Below are positions 54,401-61,383 of a stretch of 64,000 nt of DNA, piece by piece (position 1 is the first letter of the stretch; the number at the start of each line of letters is the position of its first letter). This DNA comes from Streptomyces stelliscabiei (GTDB lineage Bacteria > Actinomycetota > Actinomycetes > Streptomycetales > Streptomycetaceae): contig NZ_JADBGF010000001.1 in assembly GCF_014873495.1 (NCBI RefSeq), forward strand, positions 7,130,001-7,194,000, given 5' to 3'. Both the position numbers and the translations under genes were made by a program. The notes under the pieces were generated by a model. It did no database searches. It was not told where the DNA came from and saw nothing but the letters and a program-made list of their open reading frames with translations.

Positions 54401-55268
54401 CCTCCGTGACCAGTTTCTCGGCCTCGGCGCGAGCCTCGCGCAGGGCCGTCTCGGCCTCCGCCATGCGCTGCTCGGCGGTCCGGCTCAGCTCGGAGGCCTG
54501 ACGGCGGGCCGAGTCCGACTCGGTGGCGGTGGAGGTGCGCAGCTGCTCGGCGTGCTCGGTGGCCTCCTGGGCCTGGGAGGAGGCCGCGTTCAGCAGCCGC
54601 TCCGCCTCGGCACGGGCCCGGCGCAGGATCTGGTCGGCCTCGCCGCGGGCGGCCTCGGCATCGCTCTGCAGCCGCTGGCGGGCCTCGGTGGCGAGCCGCT
54701 CGGCCTCGGCGCGGGCGGCGGCCAGCGCCTGCTCGGCCTCCGCGCGGGACTCGTCGACGAGCCGGCGGGCCTGGGCCTCGCTGCGGGCGCGCAGCTGCTC
54801 GGCCCACGCCACGTTCTCGTTGACGTGCGACTCGACCGTCTGGCGGCGCTCGGAGAGCTCCTGGTCCAGCTGCTGGCGGCGGGTGACGGCCTCCTGGTGC
54901 AGCTCCGCCTGGAGCCGCGCGGCCTGCTCGGCGTGCTCCTGCAGGATCCGCTGGGTCTGCGCCCGCGCCTGGCTCAGCTCGCGCTCGGCGTCCGTGCGCA
55001 GCTGGTCGGCCTGCATCTGGGCCTGGCGGAGCATCTGCTCGGCCTGGTACCCGAGGTCGCCCCCGGTGTCGTAGGCGGGCCGGGACATGAGGGTGCGGCG
55101 CGCCTCGTGCAGCTTGGCGCGCAGCACCTCGACCTGGTAGCCGAGGTCCTCGGCGTGCTGGATCGCCTTTTCCCGCTCGGTCTTCAGCCGCTCCATCTCG
55201 GCCTCGAACCGAGAGAGGTGGTCGACGTCAGCCGCCGGCTCTCGCTCCTGGCGTTCGTAGCCCCGCAC
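51417..55268 (-). CDS. scy: Polarity scaffold protein Scy
   Basis: About 1283 residues, nearly all long coiled coil made of a repeated Ala/Glu/Arg pattern (a 51-residue periodicity has been described for this class). Conserved start region DVDHLSRFEAEMERLKTEREK, and the end EDINAEISRVQDVLVALE resembling FilP. Scy organises the tip-growth complex and marks new branch sites. GTG at 55268 is chosen because it gives VRGYERQEREP and has GGATGGGA upstream; TTG at 55298 is an alternative. The antisense strand of this region is also open over long stretches, a byproduct of codon bias. Confidence 0.93.
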   Translation of the reverse strand: MRGYERQEREPAADVDHLSRFEAEMERLKTEREKAIQHAEDLGYQVEVLRAKLHEARRTLMSRPAYDTGGDLGYQAEQMLRQAQMQADQLRTDAERELSQARAQTQRILQEHAEQAARLQAELHQEAVTRRQQLDQELSERRQTVESHVNENVAWAEQLRARSEAQARRLVDESRAEAEQALAAARAEAERLATEARQRLQSDAEAARGEADQILRRARAEAERLLNAASSQAQEATEHAEQLRTSTATESDSARRQASELSRTAEQRMAEAETALREARAEAEKLVTEAKENAAKAVAGAESTNEQRTRTAKEQVARLVTEATKEAEATKAAAEEAVADARAQAEKIVAEASEKARSITAEESASQLAKTAKTAEDVLNKASEEARSTTKAAVEEAERIRAEAEAEADRLRAEAHDLAEQLKGTAKDDTEEYRAKTVELQEEARRLRGEAEQLRSDAVAEGERIRSEARREAVQQIEEAAKTAEELLAKARTDADELRQTATADSEKVRTEAIERASTLRRQAEETLERTRKEAERYRAEAAEQTEELKAEAERAARELREETERGVEARKAEAAEELTRLHTEAEGRLASAEEALADARAEAERIRREAGEESDRLRSEAAERIRTLQAQAEAEAERLRDEAAADASVSRAEGESVAVRLRSEAAAEAERLKSEAKDTADRVRAEAQAAAERLATEASETLAAAQEEAARRRREAEELLGAARQEADQERRRAREQSEELLASARTRVEEAQAEAVRLVEESERRAGEMVSAAEQHAQQVRESVAGLHEQAQEEIAGLRNTAEHVADRMRREAEEESDRVRADAYAERERATEDANRVRREARDETDAAKALAERTVGEAISEAERIRSEASEHAQRVRTEASDAIARADQDASRTRAEARDDANRMRSDAATQADTLITEVTAEAERLTRETNEEAERVRAESVAKADRLMGEATDEAERLRAEAAATVGSAQQHAERVRADAARVRAEAEAEADRLMAHAREEADNTLDAARKDANKRRSEAAEQVDTLITETAAEADKLLAEAQSQALKTTADAEGQADSMVGAARQEADRLVAEATVEGNSTVEKARTDADELLVGARRDATAIRERAEELRDRITAEIEALHTRARREAAETMKSTGDRCDALIKAAEEQLEKATSKAKEIVSEANSEAGKVRIAAVKKAEGLLKEAEQKKSTLIREAEELKAEAIREARRTVEEGKRELEVLVRRREDINAEISRVQDVLVALESFEAPSGGKDGGVKTGATAGATRSGGKSSDG

Positions 55269-55545
55269 TGCGCGGTCCCATCCGTCCCCTGGTCGCAACC
55301 TCTGGCAAACGGGCTCCGTCCAACCGCCGAACGGTGCCCCCCGGGGAATGGTGTCAGATCAACGGCGGAGCACGGGCTGCCGCCCTCACCCTCGTCCCCC
55401 GAAACCTGGACCCCGGCCCTCGGGCAGCCGCTGATGGATCGCCGCGGTGCCCTTGGATCCCGCTCGTCGGAAGGCGGCGGAACCCGGGCCGTCCCCCTCG
55501 AAGGCGACGGCCGACCCCAACCCTACCGGCCCATATGTACGGGGG

Positions 55546-55986
55546 TCAGTGCTCAGGTGACTCAACTGGCGCCGAAGTGACCAGTTCTGTCAGTACGCCA
55601 TGGCAATCCTTGGGGTGCAGAAACGTGATCCGTGACCCCATGGAGCCGATGCGCGGCTCCTCGTACAGGACGCGTACGCCCTTGTCCTTGATCGCGGCCG
55701 CCTCGCCGTCGACGTCCGCCGTGCCGAAGGCGATGTGGTGGACCCCCTCGCCGTTCTTGGCCAGCCACTTCGCGACGGTGGAGTCCTCGCGGGTGGGCTC
55801 CAGGAGCTGCAGGTAGGAGGCGCCGCCGTCGTCCGTGCTGTTGATCCTGAGCATGGCCTCGCGCACGCCCTGCTCCTCGTTGACCTCGGAGTGGTACACC
55901 TCGAAGCCGTAGGTGGCCCGGTAGAACTCGACAGTCCTGTCCAGGTCGAAACAGGCGATCCCGATGTGGTCGATTCGCGTCAGCAT
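55546..55986 (-). CDS. mce: Methylmalonyl-CoA epimerase
   Basis: 146 residues, vicinal-oxygen-chelate fold. Metal ligands include His7 (RIDHIGIACFDL) and HHIAFGTADVDG, with the final Glu-containing C-terminal strand VLTELV. Converts (2S)- to (2R)-methylmalonyl-CoA between propionyl-CoA carboxylase and the B12 mutase. Divergent from acetyl-CoA acetyltransferase; MeaB is nearby. Confidence 0.92.
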   Translation of the reverse strand: MLTRIDHIGIACFDLDRTVEFYRATYGFEVYHSEVNEEQGVREAMLRINSTDDGGASYLQLLEPTREDSTVAKWLAKNGEGVHHIAFGTADVDGEAAAIKDKGVRVLYEEPRIGSMGSRITFLHPKDCHGVLTELVTSAPVESPEH

Positions 55987-56138
55987 GGTGTCAGTGCAGC
56001 GCCCCGGCGCCGGTTACGCAACGTGCGCGCGATCACACCGACAGCCCGGTGACGGCACGGAGTGCCACTCAGTACATTCGAAGTAAACCCTCGTTCACTC
56101 ACTTCTCGGCTGTGCAAGCTGGAAGGGGATCGCACCTC

Positions 56139-57341
56139 ATGACTGGAACGAACGGCAGGACCTCGGTCATCGTCGCGGGCGCCCGTACGCCCATGGGACG
56201 ACTGCTCGGTTCGCTGAAGTCCTTCTCCGGAGCCGACCTCGGCGGATTCGCGATCAAGGCCGCGCTGGACCGCGCGGGCATCGGCGGCGACCAGGTGCAG
56301 TACGTGATCATGGGCCAGGTGCTCCAGGCCGGGGCCGGGCAGATCCCGGCGCGCCAGGCCGCCGTCAAGGCGGGCATCCCCATGAACGTGCCCGCGCTCA
56401 CGATCAACAAGGTCTGTCTCTCGGGCCTCGACGCCATCGCCCTGGCCGACCAGCTGATCCGCGCCGGCGAGTTCGACGTGATCGTGGCCGGCGGCCAGGA
56501 GTCCATGACGAACGCCCCGCACCTGCTCCCGAAGTCCCGTGAGGGCTACAAGTACGGGGCGATCCAGATGCTCGACGCGATGGCGCACGACGGGCTCACG
56601 GACTCCTTCGAGAACATCGCCATGGGCGAGTCCACGGAGAAGCACAACACGCGCCTCGGCATCCTGCGCCCCGAGCAGGACGAGATCGCCGCCCTGTCCC
56701 ACCAGCGGGCCGCCGCCGCCCAGAAGAACGGCCTCTTCGAGGCGGAGATCACGCCGGTGGAGATCCCGCAGCGCAAGGGCGAGCCGGTCGTCTTCAGCCA
56801 GGACGAGGGCATCCGCGGCGAGACGACCGCCGAGTCCCTCGGCAGGCTGCGGCCGGCCTTCGCCAAGGACGGCACGATCACGGCCGGGTCGGCCTCGCAG
56901 ATCTCCGACGGCGCGGCGGCCGTGGTCGTCATGAGCAAGGAGAAGGCGCAGGAGCTGGGCCTCACATGGCTCGCCGAGATCGGCGCCCACGGCAACGTCG
57001 CGGGCCCGGACAACTCCCTGCAGTCGCAGCCCTCGAACGCGATCCTGCACGCCCTGAAGAAGGACGGCCTGGACGTCGCCGATCTCGACCTGATCGAGAT
57101 CAACGAGGCCTTCGCCGCGGTCGCCGTGCAGTCAATGAAGGACCTCGGCGTTTCCCCGGAAAAGGTGAACGTCAACGGTGGCGCGATCGCCCTCGGGCAC
57201 CCCATCGGCATGTCCGGCGCCCGTCTCGTCCTGCACCTGGCCCTGGAGCTGAAGCGGCGCGGCGGCGGTGTCGGCGCGGCCGCGCTGTGCGGTGGCGGCG
57301 GGCAGGGTGACGCGCTGGTCGTGCGGGTGCCCAAGGCCTGA
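56139..57341 (+). CDS. Acetyl-CoA acetyltransferase
   Basis: Thiolase of 400 residues. Catalytic residues are Cys93 (NKVCLSGLDA), His354 (GGAIALGHPIGMSG) and Cys384 (AALCGGGGQG). Condenses or cleaves acetoacetyl-CoA. ATG at 56139 is behind GGAAGGGGA; in-frame ATG 56049 lacks a site. Lies upstream of meaB on the same strand with a 44-base gap, so likely co-transcribed. Confidence 0.94.
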   Translation: MTGTNGRTSVIVAGARTPMGRLLGSLKSFSGADLGGFAIKAALDRAGIGGDQVQYVIMGQVLQAGAGQIPARQAAVKAGIPMNVPALTINKVCLSGLDAIALADQLIRAGEFDVIVAGGQESMTNAPHLLPKSREGYKYGAIQMLDAMAHDGLTDSFENIAMGESTEKHNTRLGILRPEQDEIAALSHQRAAAAQKNGLFEAEITPVEIPQRKGEPVVFSQDEGIRGETTAESLGRLRPAFAKDGTITAGSASQISDGAAAVVVMSKEKAQELGLTWLAEIGAHGNVAGPDNSLQSQPSNAILHALKKDGLDVADLDLIEINEAFAAVAVQSMKDLGVSPEKVNVNGGAIALGHPIGMSGARLVLHLALELKRRGGGVGAAALCGGGGQGDALVVRVPKA

Positions 57342-57385
57342 GCCTCGGTGCACGACGTACGGCCTTCCTCGTGAACGGAGCTGTG

Positions 57386-58342
57386 ATGCAGGACGTCTCC
57401 ACTCTGGTGGCCCAGGCCCGGGAAGGCCGGCCGCGGGCCGTGGCCCGGCTGATCTCCCTGGTGGAGGGGGCGTCCCCGCAGCTCCGTGAGGTCATGGCGG
57501 CGCTGGCCCCGCTGACCGGCGGGGCGTACGTCGTCGGTCTCACCGGCTCGCCCGGCGTGGGCAAGTCCACGTCCACGTCGGCGCTGGTGACGGCGTACCG
57601 GCGGGCCGGGAGGAGGGTGGGCGTGCTCGCCGTCGACCCCTCGTCGCCCTTCTCGGGCGGCGCCCTCCTCGGCGACCGGGTCCGGATGTCGGAGCACGCC
57701 TCCGACCCCGGCGTGTACATCCGTTCGATGGCGACGCGCGGCCATCTGGGTGGTCTGGCGTGGTCGGCCCCGCAGGCGATCCGGGTGCTGGACGCGGCCG
57801 GGTGCGAGGTGATCCTGGTCGAGACGGTCGGCGTGGGCCAGTCCGAGGTGGAGATCGCCTCGCAGGCGGACACGTCCGTGGTGCTGCTGGCGCCCGGCAT
57901 GGGGGACGGCATCCAGGCGGCCAAGGCCGGAATCCTGGAGATCGGTGACGTCTACGTCGTCAACAAGGCCGACCGGGACGGCGCCGACGCGACCGCGCGC
58001 GAGCTGAACCACATGCTGGGGCTGGGCGAGTCCCGCCGTCCCGGGGACTGGCGCCCGCCGATCGTCAAGACGGTCGCGGCGCGGGCCGAGGGGATCGACG
58101 AGGTCGTCCAGGCCCTGGAGAAGCACCGGGCCTGGATGGAGGAGCGCGGGGTCCTCGCGGACCGCCGGCGGGCCCGGGCCGCGCGCGAGGTGGAGACCAT
58201 CGCGGTGACCGCGCTGCGGGAGCGGATCGGGGACCTGCACGGCGATCGCCGCCTGTCGGCTCTCGCCGAGCGGATCGTGGCGGGGGAGCTGGATCCGTAC
58301 CGGGCGGCGGACGAACTGGTGGCGGGCCTGACGGAGGGCTGA
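57386..58342 (+). CDS. meaB: MeaB-type GTPase chaperone of methylmalonyl-CoA mutase
   Basis: 318 residues. Walker A GSPGVGKST at residue ~54, switch DPSSPFSGGALLGDRVRM, ETVGVGQSEVEIA, and NKADRDGADA as the guanine-specificity region. Protects adenosylcobalamin-dependent mutase from inactivation. ATG at 57386 has GGAG five bases upstream; GTG at 57371 is possible. The mutase subunits are not in the window. Confidence 0.93.
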   Translation: MQDVSTLVAQAREGRPRAVARLISLVEGASPQLREVMAALAPLTGGAYVVGLTGSPGVGKSTSTSALVTAYRRAGRRVGVLAVDPSSPFSGGALLGDRVRMSEHASDPGVYIRSMATRGHLGGLAWSAPQAIRVLDAAGCEVILVETVGVGQSEVEIASQADTSVVLLAPGMGDGIQAAKAGILEIGDVYVVNKADRDGADATARELNHMLGLGESRRPGDWRPPIVKTVAARAEGIDEVVQALEKHRAWMEERGVLADRRRARAAREVETIAVTALRERIGDLHGDRRLSALAERIVAGELDPYRAADELVAGLTEG

Positions 58343-58416
58343 GCCCGGCCGTCGCCCGCCCCGCACCCACCCGAAATCCCCTGGGCCGTGTCGTGGGCGG
58401 CTGCTAGTTTGCCCGC

Positions 58417-58437
58417 ATGTTCCTTCACCGTGCGTAG
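58417..58437 (+). CDS. Six-codon leaderless leader peptide upstream of MFS gene
   Basis: ATG at 58417 opens a six-residue frame (MFLHRA) closed by TAG. A -10 hexamer TAGTTT at 58405-58410 ends six bases before the ATG, so transcription is expected to start at the A of ATG: a leaderless mRNA. The size and position are those of an attenuator peptide. Not proven to be translated. Confidence 0.55.
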   Translation: MFLHRA

Positions 58438-58517
58438 AGGCGGACCCTCCCGCCGGCGACGTGTCGTCGCCGCGCGGGACATCGGTGTCCCCCTTTTCGC
58501 CTCCAGGTGAGGAACAT
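58417..58517 (+). promoter_or_regulatory. Leader RNA able to sequester the MFS ribosome-binding site
   Basis: The leader start ATGTTCCTTCAC (58417-58428) is complementary to GTGAGGAACAT (58507-58517) except for one bulged base. The second segment contains the Shine-Dalgarno GAGGAA, eight bases before the MFS ATG. Between them a 13-bp hairpin forms from 58448-58460 and 58466-58479 (one bulge), followed by CCCCCTTTT. A ribosome on the leader peptide would disrupt the outer pairing and free the Shine-Dalgarno. That regulatory reading is inference; the complementarity is seen directly. Confidence 0.65.
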
Positions 58518-58522
58518 TTCGC

Positions 58523-59740
58523 ATGTCCGCGACCATTCCGCGGCCGTCGTACGCCTCGGTGCTCCGCATCCCGTACGCCCGCCGCACCTTCGCCGCCGTG
58601 CTCGTCGGCCGGCTCTCCTACGGCACGGTGTCCATCGCCGTGCTGCTCGCCGTGACCCGGACGACCGGGTCGTACGCCGTCGCCGGCACGGTGATGGCCC
58701 TGTTCGGGGCCACCAGTGTCCTGCTGTCGCCCGTGCGCGCGGCGCTCGTCGACCGCTTCGGCCCCCGCCGCGCGCTGCTGCCCATGGCCTCGCTGTACGC
58801 CGCGCTGCTCGGGGCGCTGGCCGTGGCGAGCTGGCGGCCGGGGGCGTCGGGGCCGGTGCTGGGGGCCGTCGCGGTGGCGGCGGGGGCCTGTACGCCGCCG
58901 CTCGGCCCGACGATGCGGACGGTGTGGAGCGAGATCGCCCCGGACCCGGGGCTGCTGCGGCGCGCGTACAGCCTCGACGGGGTCGCGGAGGAACTGCTGT
59001 TCGTGTCGGGGCCGCTGGTGGTGGGCGGGATCGTGCAGGTCGCCGCCCCGGCCGCCGCCGTGGCCGTGGCGGCGCTGCTGGTCGTGGCGGGAACGTTCGG
59101 GTTCGTGACCTCCCCCGCCGTGGCGCGTGTGCCGGGGCGGGCGCCCGCGCCGCAGAAGGGGGCCCGGAAACGGACGCCCCGGACGGTGACCGGGATCGTG
59201 CCGCCCGTCGTCGCGGCCGGCGGGGTCGGCCTGTCGCTCGGCGCACTCGACCTGCTGGTGCTGGCCTTCGCCGAGCATCAGGGGCGCGGGGACACCGTCG
59301 TGGCCTGGATCTTCGCCGCGCTGTCCGCCGGAAGCGCGGTGGGCGGCCTGGCGTACGGCGCGATCGAGTGGCGCTCCGGCGCCCGCGTACGGCTGTCGCT
59401 GCTCACGGGAGGCCTCGGCCTCGCCCTCGCCGCCGCCGGGCTCGCCCCGAACCTCGCGGCACTCACCGGCGCCGTCGTCTGTGCCGGCCTCTTCGTCGCA
59501 CCGGCCCTGACCACCGCGTACCTCGTCGCCGACGCCTCCGCCCCGTCCACCGCACGTACCCAGGCCGGTGCCTGGGTCAACACGGCCGTGAACGCCGGTA
59601 TCTCGGCGGGCGCGGCCGCCTCGGGCCTGCTGGTGGCCCACTTCCCCCCGGCCCTCGGCTTCGCCCTCGCGGGCGGCGCGGCCCTGCTCGCGGCGACCGC
59701 CGTCGGCCTCGGGCTCCGTACGGCGGGGGAATCCGGCTGA
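58523..59740 (+). CDS. MFS transporter
   Basis: 405 residues with about 12 membrane helices. The cytoplasmic loop between helices 2 and 3 reads ALVDRFGPRRALLP, the MFS loop motif. The central loop is short and basic (APQKGARKR). It resembles proton-driven drug or metabolite exporters; the substrate is not evident. ATG at 58523 follows GAGGAA by eight bases. The upstream leader (58417-58517) predicts inducible expression. Confidence 0.87.
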   Translation: MSATIPRPSYASVLRIPYARRTFAAVLVGRLSYGTVSIAVLLAVTRTTGSYAVAGTVMALFGATSVLLSPVRAALVDRFGPRRALLPMASLYAALLGALAVASWRPGASGPVLGAVAVAAGACTPPLGPTMRTVWSEIAPDPGLLRRAYSLDGVAEELLFVSGPLVVGGIVQVAAPAAAVAVAALLVVAGTFGFVTSPAVARVPGRAPAPQKGARKRTPRTVTGIVPPVVAAGGVGLSLGALDLLVLAFAEHQGRGDTVVAWIFAALSAGSAVGGLAYGAIEWRSGARVRLSLLTGGLGLALAAAGLAPNLAALTGAVVCAGLFVAPALTTAYLVADASAPSTARTQAGAWVNTAVNAGISAGAAASGLLVAHFPPALGFALAGGAALLAATAVGLGLRTAGESG

Positions 59741-59746
59741 AACGGC

Positions 59747-59785
59747 GGTAGGGGCACCCGGTGCCATGCGCCGGGTGCCCCTACC
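59747..59785. terminator. Bidirectional terminator, MFS / PepSY genes
   Basis: A perfect 15-bp stem (59747-59761 with 59771-59785) encloses a 9-base loop between convergent genes. Confidence 0.85.
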
Positions 59786-59828
59786 TGTGGGGGGAGAGTG
59801 AAGCCTGGTGGCCGAAGGGTGCGGGAGG

Positions 59829-60542
59829 TCAGTCCTCGGTGCGGTCGGCGGTGAGCTTGCCGGAGTCGAGGGCGACCCTCCAGTCGCTGCCGGTGCCGTC
59901 GGCGGCGGTGGTGTCGACCTCCCACGCCCGGTCCGTGCTCTCCTCGTCGAGGTCGACGGAGGTCACGGTGCCCTTCGCGGCGGCGGCCTCGGCGGCCTCC
60001 GCTGCGGTCACCTCGCTGCCCTTCAGCGCGGCGCGGATCTGCCGGGTCTCGGCGGCGTCGTCACCGTCGTCGTCGCGGTCGGCGTGCGAGCCGAGGACCT
60101 TGCCGTTGCCGGGGTCGACCTGGACGCTGAACCACTTGCCGCCGTCGGTCAGCACGTCGACGTCCCACACCAGGGTCGTGCCCTCGTCGTCGAGGTCGGC
60201 GGAGACCGCCGTACCGGACTTGTGCTTCAGGGCCTTCGCGATCGCGTCGGCGGCCGTGACCTGACCCGCCTTCGCCTCGGCGGCGTTCTCGGCCTTGTCC
60301 TCGGCGTCCTGGTCCGTGTCGCGGGCGGCCTTGTCCTCGGCCCTGTCCTCCGCCTTGTCCCGGGCCGAGTCGTCGCGGTCGTCCGGGTCGTTGACGTCGT
60401 CGCGGTCGTTGTCGTCGTTCGCCACCGACACGGTCTTCTTCGCCGGCGCCTCGTCGTCACCCGCCACCGCGATGGCGGTCGCGGTGCCGCCGCCGATCAG
60501 CGCGACGGCCGTGAGGGTGGCGATGACGATGTTGCGCTTCAT
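59829..60542 (-). CDS. Secreted or anchored PepSY-domain protein
   Basis: 237 residues. The N-terminal signal or anchor is residues 1-27 (IVIATLTAVALIGGGTATA). A strongly acidic, Asp/Glu/Lys-rich stretch is about 35-95, and two PepSY-like repeats follow (GQVTAADAIAKAL...VWDVDVL and GSEVTAAEAAEAA...AWEVDTT). PepSY proteins often regulate peptidases or sense the envelope. ATG at 60542 behind GGAGGAAA. It is divergent from an OmpR-type regulator, and CTGAAG repeats lie between them, so it is a likely target of that regulator. Confidence 0.85.
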   Translation of the reverse strand: MKRNIVIATLTAVALIGGGTATAIAVAGDDEAPAKKTVSVANDDNDRDDVNDPDDRDDSARDKAEDRAEDKAARDTDQDAEDKAENAAEAKAGQVTAADAIAKALKHKSGTAVSADLDDEGTTLVWDVDVLTDGGKWFSVQVDPGNGKVLGSHADRDDDGDDAAETRQIRAALKGSEVTAAEAAEAAAAKGTVTSVDLDEESTDRAWEVDTTAADGTGSDWRVALDSGKLTADRTED

Positions 60543-60654
60543 GGGTTTCCTCCAGAATGCGACTGGCTGCAACCAGTTACGGATGATCTCGCCGGTTGCA
60601 GGCGGCTTGTCGGCCTCGTCTGCTTTCGACGAGGACCAATCTGGCGGACCGACG

Positions 60655-60712
60655 CTGAAGCGGACCTGAAGCCCCCTGAAGACCGCTTCAGGTTCGGTTT
60701 GCCAAGCTGAAG
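60655..60712. promoter_or_regulatory. CTGAAG direct repeats, likely response-regulator box
   Basis: CTGAAG occurs at 60655, 60666, 60676 and 60707, with an inverted CTTCAG at 60686. The first three are 11 and 10 bases apart, one helical turn, as in PhoB/OmpR-type tandem boxes. They lie just before the response regulator start and between it and the divergent PepSY gene. Confidence 0.65.
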
Positions 60713-60714
60713 GC

Positions 60715-61383
60715 ATGCGCCTGTTGATCGTGGAAGATGAGAAGCGGCTCGCGGTGTCGCTGGCCAAGGGGCTGACGGCCGAGGGGTACGCCGTGGACGT
60801 CGTCCACGACGGAGTCGAGGGCCTGCACCGGGCGAGCGAGGGGGCGTACGACCTCGTGATCCTCGACATCATGCTGCCCGGCATGAACGGCTACCGCGTG
60901 TGCGCCGCCCTGCGCGCCGCCGGCCACGACGTACCGATCCTGATGCTCACCGCGAAGGACGGGGAGTACGACGAGGCGGAGGGCCTGGACACGGGCGCCG
61001 ACGACTATCTGACCAAGCCGTTCTCCTACGTCGTCCTCGTCGCCCGGGTGAAGGCGCTGCTGCGGCGGCGCAACGCCTCGGACGGCGCCTCGCCCGTGCA
61101 CGAGGTCGGCGAGCTGAGGCTCGACACCGCCGCCCGGCGCGTGTTCCTCGCCGAGGAGGAGATCACCCTCACGACCAAGGAGTTCTCCGTCCTGGAGCAG
61201 CTCGTGCTGAGAGCCGGTGAGGTCGTCTCGAAGGCCGACATCCTGGAGCACGTCTGGGACTTCGCCTACGACGGCGATCCGAACATCGTCGAGGTCTACA
61301 TCAGCACCCTGCGCCGCAAGCTCGGCCCCACGCTCATCAAGACCGTGCGCGGGGCCGGTTACCGACTGGAGGCCCGCCCGTGA
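60715..61383 (+). CDS. OmpR-family response regulator
   Basis: 222 residues. Receiver with Asp51 (VILDIMLPG) and Lys in LTKPFSYVVL; winged-helix domain with EITLTTKEFSVLEQLVL and a final TVRGAGYRLE. Only a few bases separate the CTGAAG box from the ATG, so the mRNA is leaderless or nearly so. Its stop overlaps the kinase start by four bases. Confidence 0.93.
   Translation: MRLLIVEDEKRLAVSLAKGLTAEGYAVDVVHDGVEGLHRASEGAYDLVILDIMLPGMNGYRVCAALRAAGHDVPILMLTAKDGEYDEAEGLDTGADDYLTKPFSYVVLVARVKALLRRRNASDGASPVHEVGELRLDTAARRVFLAEEEITLTTKEFSVLEQLVLRAGEVVSKADILEHVWDFAYDGDPNIVEVYISTLRRKLGPTLIKTVRGAGYRLEARP

Noticed and set aside
51882..55580. 1232-codon plus-strand frame opposite scy
   Set aside because: Leu/Gly/Arg-rich mirror of the Ala/Glu/Arg repeats of Scy; periodic codons keep the other strand open.
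56546..59767. 1073-codon minus-strand frame opposite the thiolase, meaB and MFS genes
   Set aside because: Spans three well-supported genes and has no recognisable domain.
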